From NCBI GenBank assembly GCA_963846005.1, contig CAWJUH010000003.1:868001-932000 (forward strand): 64,000 bases of DNA. Direction: 5' to 3'. The position numbers and the translations under genes were made by a program. Below the pieces are notes generated by a model. The model was not told where the DNA came from. It was given only the letters and a program-made list of their open reading frames with translations, and did no database searches. Origin of the DNA: CAVSUR01 sp963846005 (lineage in GTDB: Bacteria > Actinomycetota > Actinomycetes > Streptosporangiales > Streptosporangiaceae). Shown piece by piece: positions 56,261-64,000 of the stretch; positions within the stretch are counted from its first letter, which is position 1; each line of letters begins with the position of its first letter.

Positions 56261-58101
56261 GTGCCGCCGGCCAACCTGGTCAACCTGGAGGCGGCGACCG
56301 TCTCGTTCGGCGACCGGGCCCTGCTCGACGGGGTCTCGCTGGGCGTGGCCGACGGCGAGGCCATCGGCGTCGTCGGCCGCAACGGGGCCGGCAAGACCAC
56401 GCTGCTGGCCGCGCTGGCCGGCCCGCTCGACCTGGACTCCGGCCGGGCCACCCGGGCCCGGTCGGCGCGGATCGGTTACCTGCCGCAATCCGGGGCGCCG
56501 GCCGGGCCGGTGCGCGATATCGTGCTCGGCTCGCTGCCCGAGCACGCCTGGGCCGCCGACCCGCGCATCCGCTCGGTGCTGGCCGCGCTGCTGCCCGGCA
56601 TCGACCTGGCCGCCGACGCCGGGCGGCTGTCCGGCGGCGAGCGCCGCCGGGTCGCCCTGGCCGCCTTGCTGCGCGGTTCCGATGATCTGCTGCTGCTGGA
56701 CGAGCCCACCAACCACCTCGACCTCGAGGTGATCGGCTGGCTGGCTTCCTACCTGCGCGAGCATGGCCGGGCCTACGTCGTGGTCACCCACGACCGCTGG
56801 TTCCTGGACGCGGTCTGCGACCGGACCTGGGAGGTCGCCGCCGGCCGGGTGCACGACTACGACGGCGGCTACTCCGCCTACGTGCTGGCCCGGGCCGAGC
56901 GGGCCCGGACGGCCGCCGCGGAAGAGCAGCGCCGCCGCAACCTGCTGCGCAAGGAGCTGGCCTGGCTGCGCCGCGGGCCGCCCGCCCGGACCAGCAAGCC
57001 CAGGTTCCGGCTGGCCGCGGCCAGCGAGCTGATCGCCGGCGAGCCGCCGCCGCGCGACGGGGTGGAGCTGGCCAGGATCGCCGCCGCCCGGCTCGGCAAG
57101 ACCGTGCTGGAACTGGACGGCGTCACGCTGAGCGCCGGCGGCCGGCCGCTGCTGCGGGAGGTGAGCTGGCAGCTCGGCCCGGGTGAAAGGGTCGGCGTGG
57201 TCGGGCCGAACGGCAGCGGCAAGACCAGCCTGCTGCAGCTGCTGGCCGGCCGCGTGCCCGCCGCCCGACCGGGGCCGCGCCGCCCGGGGCCGCGCCGCCC
57301 GGGGACGGGCCGGCGGGCGGGGTGACGGCCACCGGCCGGGTGGTGCGCGGCGCGACCGTCCGGCTCGGCTACCTGACCCAGGAGCCGCCGCCGGCCGACC
57401 CGCGGCTGCGGGTCCTCCAGGCGGCCCAGCAGGTCCGCGGCGCGGTGCGGCTCGGCGGCCGCGAGCTGTCGGCCAGCCAGCTGCTTGACCGGCTCGGCCT
57501 GCCCGGCGACCGGCAGTGGACCCCGGTGGGCGAGCTGTCCGGCGGCGAGCGGCGCCGGCTGCAGCTGCTGACGGTGCTGATGGCCGAACCGAACGTGCTG
57601 CTGCTGGACGAGCCGACCAACGACCTCGACATCGAGACGCTGACCGAGCTGGAGGACCTGCTGGACGCCTGGGCCGGCTCGGTGATCGCGGTCAGCCACG
57701 ACCGGTACTTCCTGGAGCGGGTCACCGACCACGTCATCGCGGTCGGCGACGGGCAGCTGCCGCTACTGCCCGGCGGAGTGCAGGAGTACCTGCAGCGGCG
57801 GGCGGCCGCGGCCCGGCCGCCCGGCCCCGCGGCCGGGTCGGCGGGAGCGAAGCCGGCCGGGGACCGGGCCGGGCCGTCCGCAGCGGCCCGGCAGCGCACC
57901 GCGAGCAAGGAGCTGGCCCGGGTGGAACGCCAGCTGGGCCGGCTGGCGGACACGGTGTCCCGGCTGGAAGCCGAGCTGGCCGCCAGCGCCGCCGACTACC
58001 AGCGGCTGCTGGAGCTCGGCGCGCAGCTGCGCGCGGCCCAGCAGGAACAGGCCGGCCTGGAGGACCGCTGGCTGGAGCTGGCCGAGGAAACCTCGCCCTA
58101 G
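56261..58101 (+). CDS. ABC-F family ATPase (one frame break in the second domain)
   Basis: Soluble twin-ATPase protein of the ABC-F group, which acts on ribosomes rather than transporting. Domain 1: Walker A GRNGAGKTT, signature LSGGERRR, Walker B LLLLDEPTNHLDLE. Domain 2: Walker A GPNGSGKTS, signature LSGGERRRL, Walker B LLLDEPTNDLDIE, and a C-terminal coiled coil. As sequenced, frame 1 ends at TGA 57323-57325 and frame 2 opens at GTG 57322. This splits domain 2 between its Walker A and signature, so two working proteins are unlikely; one missing base near 57265 explains it and gives 613 residues. Which ABC-F subgroup it is cannot be settled. Confidence 0.88.
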
Positions 58102-58147
58102 CCGCCCGTCGGCGGAGCCGCCGGAGGCCCAGCCCGGGCCGGCGCGG

Positions 58148-58708
58148 CTACCGGGAGCCCGGGCCGGCGTCCAGTGGCGCGAGCAGGATCCGCAGCAGCG
58201 CGGCGAGCTGGTCCTGCTGGCCGCGGGCGAGCGCGGCCAGCAGCTCGCGCTCCCCGGTCAGCAGGTCGGTGAGCGCGGCGTCGACCGCGGCCCGGCCGCG
58301 CTCGGTGAGCTTGACCAGCACGCCCCGCTTGTCCTGCGGGTCCGGCTCGCGCCGGACCAGGCCCGCGCTGGCCAGCCCGTCGATCCGGTTGGTCATCGTG
58401 CCCGAGGTGACCAGCGTGGCCCGCAGCAGTGCGCCGGGGCTGAGCTGGTAGGGCGGCCCGGTGCGGCGCAGCGCCGACAGCACGTCGAAACCCGACGGCT
58501 CCAGGCCGTGCGCGCCGAACGCCGCGCGCCGGGCCCGGTCCAGGTGCCGGGCTAGCCGGGAGACCCGGCTCAGCACCTGCATCGGGGTCAGGTCCTCATC
58601 CGGCAGCTCGGCACTCCAGCCGGCCACCAGGTCGTCGACCTCGTCGCGCACCGGGGACGCCCCCGGCGGCCCGTCCTGCTGCTCCCGCGGCGCCATGCCC
58701 GGCAGCAT
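58148..58708 (-). CDS. MarR family transcriptional regulator
   Basis: A 186-residue winged-helix regulator: LARHLDRARRAAFGAHGLEPSGFDVLSALRRTGPPYQLSPGALLRATLVTSGTMTNRIDGLASAGLVRREPDPQDKRG is the typical MarR DNA-binding region, followed by a C-terminal dimerisation helix. ATG 58706-58708 (MLPGMAPREQ) is chosen because a perfect operator palindrome lies three bases upstream; ATG 58696 is an alternative. It diverges from the methyltransferase gene and probably represses both genes through two related sites. The inducer is unknown. Confidence 0.88.
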   Translation of the reverse strand: MLPGMAPREQQDGPPGASPVRDEVDDLVAGWSAELPDEDLTPMQVLSRVSRLARHLDRARRAAFGAHGLEPSGFDVLSALRRTGPPYQLSPGALLRATLVTSGTMTNRIDGLASAGLVRREPDPQDKRGVLVKLTERGRAAVDAALTDLLTGERELLAALARGQQDQLAALLRILLAPLDAGPGSR

Positions 58709-58711
58709 ATC

Positions 58712-58770
58712 TCTTGACATCAAGACTCATGATCCGGTAAGCCTGTTGCCGGATACCTCGACATCAAGAG
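58712..58770. promoter_or_regulatory. two MarR-type operators in the divergent intergenic region
   Basis: Site 1 is the perfect palindrome TCTTGA-CA-TCAAGA (58712-58725). Site 2 at 58757-58770, CTCGACATCAAGAG, has the same core with one mismatched arm. They lie about 45 bp centre to centre between the MarR gene and the methyltransferase, fitting negative control of both by the MarR protein. Confidence 0.72.
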
Positions 58771-58810
58771 AAATGTTCCGGGCCAGGATTAACCGCCCGG
58801 GGCCAGGGAG

Positions 58811-59608
58811 CTGGCGGTCATCTGGGATCCCGGGCAGTACCTGCAGTTCTCCGGCGAGCGCTCGCGCCCGTTCCTCGACCTAGTCGGCCGGATCCGGGCG
58901 GACCGCCCGGCCGCGGTCTATGACCTTGGCTGCGGCCCCGGCCACCTCACCGCGGCGCTGGCGGACCGGTGGCCGGGCGCGCACGTGCACGGCATCGACT
59001 CCGACCCGGCGATGATCGAGTCCGCCCGGCAGTTGCTGGCCGGCCGCCCGGCGGGCCGCGGGGGCGGCCGCCTCAGCTTCGGGCCCGGCGACGTGCGCGA
59101 CTGGCGGCCGGCCGGGCCAGCCGACGTGATCGTGTCCAATGCCGTGCTGCAGTGGGTGCCCGGCCATCTGGAGCTGCTGCCGCGCTGGGCCGGGTGGCTG
59201 GCCGACGGCGGCACGCTGGCTTTCCAGCTGCCCGGCAACTTCGACCAGCCGAGTCACGCGGCGCTGCGGGAGATGGCCACCGCCGCGCGCTGGCGGCCGC
59301 TGCTGGCCGGGGCGGAGCTCAACCGCCAGTCCGCGGGTCCCGGCCGGTACGCCGATCTGCTCAGCCGGGCCGGCTGCCAGGTCGACGCCTGGGAGACGAC
59401 CTACCTGCACATCCTGCCGGGCGACGATCCGGTGCTCGACTGGTATAGGGGCACCGGCCTGCGGCCGGTGCTGGCCGCGCTGGACGCCGGCCAGGCCGAA
59501 GAGTTCCTGGCTGAATACGGCGCCCGGATGCGCGCCGCCTACCCGCGCGCGCCCTATGGCACCCCGTTCCCGTTCCGCCGGGTGTTCGTCGTGGCCCGCC
59601 GGCCGTAG
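58811..59608 (+). CDS. tam: trans-aconitate 2-methyltransferase-like SAM methyltransferase
   Basis: A class I SAM methyltransferase, about 265 residues. The N-terminus WDPGQYLQFSGERSRPFLDLVGRI and VYDLGCGPGHLTAALA, then GIDSDPAMIESA, DVIVSNAVLQWVP and FQLPGNFDQPSH match trans-aconitate 2-methyltransferase, which methylates a by-product of the TCA cycle. The start is unresolved. The frame is open only from 58793 (TAA before) and has no ATG, GTG or TTG before WDPGQ; CTG 58811 or GTC 58817 with GGGAG six bases upstream are the options, or an indel hides an ATG at 58773. The MarR operators lie just upstream. Confidence 0.82.
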   Translation: MAVIWDPGQYLQFSGERSRPFLDLVGRIRADRPAAVYDLGCGPGHLTAALADRWPGAHVHGIDSDPAMIESARQLLAGRPAGRGGGRLSFGPGDVRDWRPAGPADVIVSNAVLQWVPGHLELLPRWAGWLADGGTLAFQLPGNFDQPSHAALREMATAARWRPLLAGAELNRQSAGPGRYADLLSRAGCQVDAWETTYLHILPGDDPVLDWYRGTGLRPVLAALDAGQAEEFLAEYGARMRAAYPRAPYGTPFPFRRVFVVARRP

Positions 59609-59626
59609 CAGGCGCCCGGCCCGGCG

Positions 59627-60280
59627 TCAGGTGCCGCGCAGCTGCGCCGCCGCCGCGTCCGACAGCCGGGGCTTGCGGTCGAGCTGGGATAGCCCGTTCC
59701 AGGCCATGTTGACCAGGTGCGCGGCGACGTCCTCGATCTTGGGCTTGCGGGCGTCGAGCCACCACTGGCCGGTGAACACGACCATCCCGACCAGCATCTG
59801 CGCGTACATCGGCGCCAGCTTGGGCTCGTAGCCGCGCTGCTTGAGCACGTCGGCCAGGATGTACTCGACCTGGCTGGCGACGTCGCTGATCAGGCTCGCG
59901 AAGGTGCCGGAGCCCGACGCCGGGTTGGAGTCGCGCACCAGGATCCGGAAGCCGTCGGAGTTCTCCTCGATGTAGCGCAGCAGGCTGACCGCGGCCACCT
60001 CGAACTTCGCCCTCGTGTCCTCGCCGGACAGCAGCCGGGTGGCCATGGCCAGGAAGCGCTCGACCTCGCGGTCGACCACGACCGCGTACAGCCCCTCCTT
60101 GCCGCCGAAGTGCTCGTAGACCACCGGCTTGGACACGTGGGCCTGGGCGGCGATCTCCTCGATGGAGGTGCCGTCCAGGCCCCGCTCGGCGAACAGCCGC
60201 CGCCCGATGTCGAGCAGCTGCTCGCGGCGCTCGCGCCCGGTCATCCGCTTGCGGTGAGAGGAATCAGAGTGGCTTGTCAC
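59627..60280 (-). CDS. TetR family regulator of the adjacent desaturase
   Basis: A 217-residue TetR regulator: REQLLDIGRRLFAERGLDGTSIEEIAAQAHVSKPVVYEHFGGKEGLYAVVVD is the HTH with recognition helix KPVVYEHFG, followed by an all-helical ligand domain. It lies 27 bp downstream of the acyl-CoA desaturase on the same strand, so the pair forms an operon. By analogy with actinobacterial desaturase regulators it may sense acyl-CoA; the palindromic TTACG/CGTAA sites upstream of the desaturase are the candidate operators. Confidence 0.88.
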   Translation of the reverse strand: MTSHSDSSHRKRMTGRERREQLLDIGRRLFAERGLDGTSIEEIAAQAHVSKPVVYEHFGGKEGLYAVVVDREVERFLAMATRLLSGEDTRAKFEVAAVSLLRYIEENSDGFRILVRDSNPASGSGTFASLISDVASQVEYILADVLKQRGYEPKLAPMYAQMLVGMVVFTGQWWLDARKPKIEDVAAHLVNMAWNGLSQLDRKPRLSDAAAAQLRGT

Positions 60281-60307
60281 TGCTCCATAATGCGGCCCGA
60301 GCCCGGC

Positions 60308-61357
60308 TTAGCGGCTGAGGCGGGCCCCGGTTGGCGCCCTCCTGGTCATCGCCCCGAACCGCCGGCGGCTGCTGACCTGGCGCGCCGCTAGCCGCTTTTC
60401 GTCCGGCCAGCGCACGTTCCAGGCCCAGCCGAGCTTCTCGGAGAACCAGATGAGCCGGGCGGCAATGTCGATCTGGCCCTTGAGCACGCCGTGCCGGGCG
60501 CAGGTCGGGTCCGCGTGGTGCAGGTTGTGCCAGGACTCGCCGAAGGACGGGATGGCCAGCCAGGCCACGTTCCGCGACTTGTCCCTGACCTCGAACTCCT
60601 CCGACCCGAACGTGTGGCAGATCGAGTTGATCGACCAGGTCACGTGGTGCAGGAAGGCGATGCGGACCAGGCTGGCCCAGAAGAACGCGGTGACCGCGCC
60701 CTGCCACGACATCGACCACAGGCCGCCGATCAGCGCGGGCGCGAGGAAGGAGACCGCCACCCAGACCGGGAAGGTGTCGGAGATCCTCTTGATGTCCTTG
60801 TCGGCCAGCAGGTCGGGGCAGAACTTCTGCTGCGAGGTGCGGCCGCTGTTGAGCATCCAGCCCATGTGCGCCCAGCCGATGCCCTTGACCAGCGCCCGCC
60901 AGTCGCTGCCGAACCGCCACGGCGAGTGCGGGTCGCCGTCTCGGTCGCTGTACTTGTGGTGCCGCCGGTGATCGGCGACCCAGGTGAGCACCGGGCCCTC
61001 GATCGCCGTGCTGCCCGCGATGGCGAGCGCGATCCGCATCGGGCGCTTGGCCTTGAACGAGGAGTGGGTGAAGTGGCGGTGATAGCCCATGCTGATGCCG
61101 AGGCCGGAGAAGGCGTACCAGACCAGCGCGATCACAACGTCGTGCCAGCCGAGGCCCCAGCCCCAGGCCAGCGGGATCGCGGCGATCAGGGCCAGCGTCG
61201 GCACGGCCACGAAGGCGGCGATCAGGATCTTCGCGCCCGGGCCGTTGGGCTCGGGATCGAACTCCGGCCGCGGGCCGGAGGGCCGGGACGGGGCGGAAGG
61301 TGCGGGTGCGGACGGCCGGAGGCCTACCGCAGCGCGCGGTAGTTCGGTCGTGGTCAT
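60308..61357 (-). CDS. acyl-CoA/fatty acid desaturase, membrane-bound
   Basis: A 349-residue delta-9-type desaturase. The three His boxes are HRHFTH, HRRHHKY and HNLHHAD. Hydrophobic segments surround them (AKILIAAFVAVPTLALIAAIPLAWGWGL, HDVVIALVWYAFSGLGISM, FLAPALIGGLWSMSW). It introduces a cis double bond into membrane acyl chains using a di-iron centre. ATG 61355-61357 (MTTTELPRAAVG). A cluster of TTACG/CGTAA repeats lies about 75-110 bp upstream. The TetR gene follows downstream. Confidence 0.92.
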   Translation of the reverse strand: MTTTELPRAAVGLRPSAPAPSAPSRPSGPRPEFDPEPNGPGAKILIAAFVAVPTLALIAAIPLAWGWGLGWHDVVIALVWYAFSGLGISMGYHRHFTHSSFKAKRPMRIALAIAGSTAIEGPVLTWVADHRRHHKYSDRDGDPHSPWRFGSDWRALVKGIGWAHMGWMLNSGRTSQQKFCPDLLADKDIKRISDTFPVWVAVSFLAPALIGGLWSMSWQGAVTAFFWASLVRIAFLHHVTWSINSICHTFGSEEFEVRDKSRNVAWLAIPSFGESWHNLHHADPTCARHGVLKGQIDIAARLIWFSEKLGWAWNVRWPDEKRLAARQVSSRRRFGAMTRRAPTGARLSR

Positions 61358-61430
61358 GGTGGATCCTCGCTTCGCGATCGGGCCCTGAGGGACGAGCGCT
61401 CCGCACCACCGGGACAGGGGCCGATGCAAA

Positions 61431-61465
61431 TACGCTTACGTAACCGTAACCTACGCCAGCGTAAG
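61431..61465 (-). promoter_or_regulatory. TTACG/CGTAA repeat cluster upstream of the desaturase
   Basis: The stretch TACGCTTACGTAACCGTAAC continues CTACGCCAGCGTAAG. It contains CTTACG (61435-61440) and its inverse CGTAAG (61460-61465), with CGTAAC/CCGTAA copies in between. It lies about 75 bases before the desaturase ATG and 150 bases from tRNA-Gln, so it is the probable operator of the adjacent TetR regulator. Confidence 0.6.
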
Positions 61466-61616
61466 TCATGCAAGCGACCTGGCTGAAGTTCAGCTTAATT
61501 TGCCGTATAGATCACGTTCCGCCACACCGCGCCTACCGGAGCGGGGCCCTGTCTCCCTGCCCGCTTTCCGGTCCGCTACGCAAGAGGACTAGGCCCGGTA
61601 GGCTCAGCACCAGCCA

Positions 61617-61688
61617 TCCCGGGTCGTCTAATCGGCAAGACAGGGACCTTTGGAGTCTCTAACCGAGGTTCGAATCCTCGTCCGGGAG
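61617..61688 (+). tRNA. tRNA-Gln (anticodon TTG)
   Basis: A cloverleaf folds fully. The acceptor is TCCCGGG with TCCGGGA (one G-T pair), and the D arm is GTCT-AATCGGCA-AGAC. The anticodon stem is GGGAC with GTCTC around loop CTTTGGA, so the anticodon is TTG (reads CAA, Gln). Then come the four-base variable loop TAAC, the T arm CGAGG-TTCGAAT-CCTCG and discriminator G. The 3' CCA is not encoded. It is the only tRNA seen here, 47 bases before the stop of the convergent HTH gene. Confidence 0.95.
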
Positions 61689-61735
61689 CTAGATCGCGGG
61701 ACCAGCCCGCCTGCCGGCCGCGGTTCTGCGGGCCG

Positions 61736-62611
61736 CTAGTCGCTCGGCCCGGCAGCGGTCGGCATCGGATCAGAGCAGGTCATCGTCCCAAGAGCCCATC
61801 CTTCGATCCGCCGGTACAGTTCGGCGCTGCGGCTGACGTCAATCCGGAGGCAGCCGTAATAGGTGTCGCCGGTGTTCTTCCGAACCGTGGTCGGGTTATG
61901 CCGCTTGAGCTGAGTGCGGCGGAACTGGCCAGGGTCGGCTCCCGTGAGGCCAAGCCAGAATCGCTCAGCGGCTGGGACGTCCGCGCTCTCGTGGATGTGT
62001 ACCCGGAAGATGAGCCTGCTGCGAGCCACGCCGGCGAAGTCGAGGAACCTCAGGAAGAAGCCGATCATCTTCGGGTCGCTGTTAATGAATTCGACCCGGT
62101 CATTACGCCGGTACGGCTTGTTCTTAGCACCCTCGCACCAGTAGGCGACCGCGCCGGCGATCAGCATCTCCCGCTCGCTGAGCATTCCGATCTCCGCCTC
62201 GGCTTCGGCGCGGACGGAGTCGCGGGCGGCCTCGCGCAGCGGCCGCTCCTCGGCCCAGTACTGAGCGACGGCCTCGGCCTGACGCCGGCAGCTCTCTTCG
62301 TAGCTCAGCCGCTCTGGCCGCGGCATGTCACTGACCCAGTGCGAGATCGAGCTCTTGGCCACGCCGAGCTGGGCCACGATCTCGTTGTAGGACAGGCCCT
62401 GCGCACGCAACTCGCGGGCCCTGGCGCGCAGATCGTCCTTCGCCCGCGGCCGCCAGGTCCAGGGCTGCGGCGGCTCGCCCCGCAGCACCTCATTCAGCGT
62501 CTGGTTGCTGCCGATGCCGAGGATCTGCTTGATCTCACGGCGGGAGCGGCAGGCCTGGCGCAGGGCGACAGCTTGTTCACGGAGCTGAGGAAAATCTAGT
62601 CTTTTCGTCAT
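61736..62611 (-). CDS. HTH protein with LAGLIDADG-like domain, possibly mobile
   Basis: A 291-residue protein whose DNA is visibly lower in GC than its neighbours. Two HTH-type segments open it (REIKQILGIGSNQTLNEVLRG; ARELRAQGLSYNEIVAQLGVAKSSISHW). The second half has AVAYWCEGAKNKPYRRNDRVEFINSDPKMI followed by FLRFLDF, which resembles the WAEGxK...NSDP pattern of LAGLIDADG-fold proteins related to homing endonucleases and WhiA. It could be a homing-type endonuclease turned regulator or a relic of an insertion next to tRNA-Gln. ATG 62609-62611. A palindrome abuts the start. No flanking att repeats of the tRNA end were found. Confidence 0.55.
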   Translation of the reverse strand: MTKRLDFPQLREQAVALRQACRSRREIKQILGIGSNQTLNEVLRGEPPQPWTWRPRAKDDLRARARELRAQGLSYNEIVAQLGVAKSSISHWVSDMPRPERLSYEESCRRQAEAVAQYWAEERPLREAARDSVRAEAEAEIGMLSEREMLIAGAVAYWCEGAKNKPYRRNDRVEFINSDPKMIGFFLRFLDFAGVARSRLIFRVHIHESADVPAAERFWLGLTGADPGQFRRTQLKRHNPTTVRKNTGDTYYGCLRIDVSRSAELYRRIEGWALGTMTCSDPMPTAAGPSD

Positions 62612-62612
62612 A

Positions 62613-62630
62613 ATCGAATATTATTTCGAT
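62613..62630 (-). promoter_or_regulatory. palindrome immediately upstream of the HTH/LAGLIDADG-like gene
   Basis: ATCGAA (62613-62618) and TTCGAT (62625-62630) flank TATTAT in an unusually AT-rich island. The right-hand end is two bases before the ATG (62611) on the coding strand, leaving no room for a ribosome binding site, so a leaderless transcript with an overlapping autoregulatory operator is likely. Confidence 0.5.
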
Positions 62631-62855
62631 AGTCTGACAAAATGGCCGCCTGCGGGCCAGCACGGATTAATTCGCCGGCCAGTGAGGTGCGGGCCGGCGG
62701 AATCCGGCATAACGCGCCGGCGGGCGAACCTGGGCCGATGGTCTGGTGTCGGCCCTGCGCGGCGGGCCGGACGGTATCCTGCGAGAGTCGGGCGCATGAA
62801 CCGGCAGGCGGGGGCGCCGACGTCGGCCCGCAGCGATACCGAGGAGCCCAGCGGA

Positions 62856-63977
62856 GTGAGTGTTACCGGCCGCCCGGCTGCGGTCATCATCCTCGCCGCA
62901 GGCGAGGGCACCCGGATGAAGTCCGCGCTCCCGAAGATGCTGCACGAGGTATGCGGCCGGGCCATGCTCGGCCACGTCATCGGCGCGGCCGGCGAACTGG
63001 ATCCGGCCCGGCTGATCGTCGTCGTCGGGCACGGCGGCGGCCAGGTGGCCGGCTACCTGGCCGGGCACGCGCCGCAGGCGGTCATCGCGGTGCAAGAACG
63101 CCGGGGCGGCACCGGGCACGCGGTGCGGATGGCGCTTGAGCAGGCCGGGCCGATCAGCGGCACCGTGGTCGTGACCTACTCCGACACCCCGCTGCTGCGC
63201 GGCGCGACCCTGGCCGGGCTGGTCCGCGGGCACCAGGCGGCCGGCGCCGCGGCTACCGCGCTGACCGCGACCGCGGCGGACCCGGCCGGCTACGGCCGGA
63301 TCGTGCGGGACGCCGACGGGGCGTTCGCGGCCATCGTCGAGGACGCCGACGCGACCCCGGAGCAGCGCGCGATCACCGAGATCAACTCCGGCATGTACGC
63401 CTTCGACGGTGACCTGCTGGCGGACGCGATCAAGCGGGTGCCGACCGACAACGCCAAGGGCGAGGAGTACCTCACCGACGTCGCGGCCATCCTGCGCGGC
63501 GACGGGCACCTGGTCGCCACGGCGGCGTGCGCCGACTTCGACGAGGTGCTCGGCGTCAACGACCAGGCCCAGCTGGCCCGGGCCCGGCGGCTGATGAACG
63601 AGCGGCTGCTCGGCAGCTGGATGACCGCGGGCGTCACCGTGGTCGACCCGGCCAGCACCTGGGTCGATGTCGGGGTCACGCTCACCGCCGGGGTCCGGGT
63701 CGAGCCGGGCACTCAGCTGGAGGGCCGCACGAAGGTCGCGGCGGGCGCCCGGGTCGGGCCCGGCTGCGTGCTGCGCGACACCACGGTCGGGTCCGGCGCC
63801 ACGGTGATCCAGTCCGTCTGCGAGTCCGCGGTGGTCGGCGCCGGGGTCAGCGTCGGCCCGTTCGCCCATCTCAAGCCCGGCACCACCCTCACCGGATCGC
63901 GGCGGCCCGCGGGCGCCGCCGCGGGCCCGGCATCCCGTCCCGAGGCACCCCCCCGGCAGGAAGGACAGGACCAGTGA
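62856..63977 (+). CDS. glmU: GlmU with intact pyrophosphorylase and nearly absent acetyltransferase domain
   Basis: GlmU is normally bifunctional: the C-terminal acetyltransferase makes GlcNAc-1-P and the N-terminal uridylyltransferase makes UDP-GlcNAc. Here the N-terminal half is complete (AAVIILAAGEGTRMKSALPKML, VVTYSDTPLL, GYGRIVRD, EINSGMYAFDG, NDQAQLARARR). The left-handed helix begins (VEPGTQLEGRTKVAAGARVGPGCVLRDTTVGSGA) but stops after VGPFAHLKPGTTL. The remaining 21 codons (GSRRPAGAAAGPASRPEAPPR...) resemble the usual Ala-rich GlmU tail. About 110 residues, with the catalytic His and acetyl-CoA site, are missing. GTG 62856 has GAGGAG upstream. The stop overlaps the prs GTG (GTGA). Confidence 0.85.
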   Translation: MSVTGRPAAVIILAAGEGTRMKSALPKMLHEVCGRAMLGHVIGAAGELDPARLIVVVGHGGGQVAGYLAGHAPQAVIAVQERRGGTGHAVRMALEQAGPISGTVVVTYSDTPLLRGATLAGLVRGHQAAGAAATALTATAADPAGYGRIVRDADGAFAAIVEDADATPEQRAITEINSGMYAFDGDLLADAIKRVPTDNAKGEEYLTDVAAILRGDGHLVATAACADFDEVLGVNDQAQLARARRLMNERLLGSWMTAGVTVVDPASTWVDVGVTLTAGVRVEPGTQLEGRTKVAAGARVGPGCVLRDTTVGSGATVIQSVCESAVVGAGVSVGPFAHLKPGTTLTGSRRPAGAAAGPASRPEAPPRQEGQDQ

Positions 63978-64000
63978 CCGGAATCACCGCCTCCGGCGAG
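63974..64000 (+). CDS. prs: ribose-phosphate pyrophosphokinase, first codons only (cut by window edge)
   Basis: The GTG overlaps the glmU stop as GTGA and is followed by TGITASGE, the usual actinobacterial N-terminus of Prs (PRPP synthase), which in related genomes follows glmU. Only nine codons are visible, so identity rests on N-terminal similarity and gene order. Confidence 0.55.

Noticed and set aside
57322..57325. ABC-F locus as two translationally coupled half-genes (GTGA overlap)
   Set aside because: The split falls between Walker A and the signature of one ATPase domain, which would leave neither product functional; a one-base loss is simpler.
61617..62700. Integrative element anchored at tRNA-Gln
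   Set aside because: No integrase, no second copy of the tRNA 3' end was seen, and the only odd gene is a single low-GC ORF.

Overview
The window is a very GC-rich (well above 70% by eye) chromosomal segment from an actinomycete. This rests on an HspR/HAIR-controlled dnaK-grpE-dnaJ-hspR-clpB locus, DUF3151, DUF2516 and NYN-domain proteins typical of the phylum, a disA-radA pair, a SigR-like ECF sigma factor, and many GTG or TTG starts and GTGA/TGATG overlaps. The order-level affiliation cannot be fixed from the sequence alone. No prophage, transposase, integrase or CRISPR array was recognised; this is core chromosome with a few accessory genes.

Layout. 1-5.3 kb: partial mutY, a membrane-anchored protein, disA, radA and a sugar-phosphate isomerase (DNA repair and c-di-AMP). 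5.3-9.3 kb: dtd, a BKACE-type enzyme, an asparaginase-like protein, an XRE regulator with DUF2516, and an AlaX editing protein. 9.5-11 kb: a BlaI/M56 pair. 11-13.7 kb: a HisC-like aminotransferase and a multidomain regulator. 13.8-22.8 kb: a long minus-strand metabolic run, pyrE, fbaA, DUF3151, purA, purD, purB, purC and murA. 22.9-25.7 kb: an NYN-domain protein and a helical-repeat protein. 25.7-32.8 kb: the chaperone locus, with two HAIR-like operators upstream of dnaK. 32.8-42.3 kb: a GT-C mannosyltransferase, a heterodisulfide-reductase-like Fe-S protein, a TMEM175-type channel, a two-component system with a membrane-anchored companion, and argS. 42.8-48.5 kb: a KamA-like radical SAM enzyme, an MFS exporter, an SDR, an enoyl-CoA hydratase and a SigR-like sigma factor. 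48.7-58.1 kb: rsmI-metG-tatD-rsmA, a secreted M1 peptidase, ispE and an ABC-F ATPase. 58.1-64 kb: MarR/tam, TetR/desaturase, tRNA-Gln, a low-GC HTH/LAGLIDADG-like gene, a shortened glmU and the first codons of prs.

Two features dominate interpretation. First, at least a dozen conserved genes or gene junctions (radA, disA, clpB, hspR, dnaJ, dnaK/grpE, the histidine kinase, the MFS exporter, ABC-F) are broken by isolated one-base indels. Correcting them restores full-length families, so sequence error is the likeliest cause; those genes are annotated as whole genes with the breaks noted. Second, glmU lacks almost its entire C-terminal acetyltransferase domain while staying in frame with its tail and with prs. 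That is either an assembly collapse or a real loss.

The best candidates for uncharacterised biology are the low-GC two-HTH/LAGLIDADG-like gene beside tRNA-Gln, the KamA-like radical SAM enzyme behind about 500 bp of non-coding DNA, the PrpR-N/cyclase-like/wHTH regulator with a doubled palindrome upstream, and several strong palindromes and minisatellites between genes.
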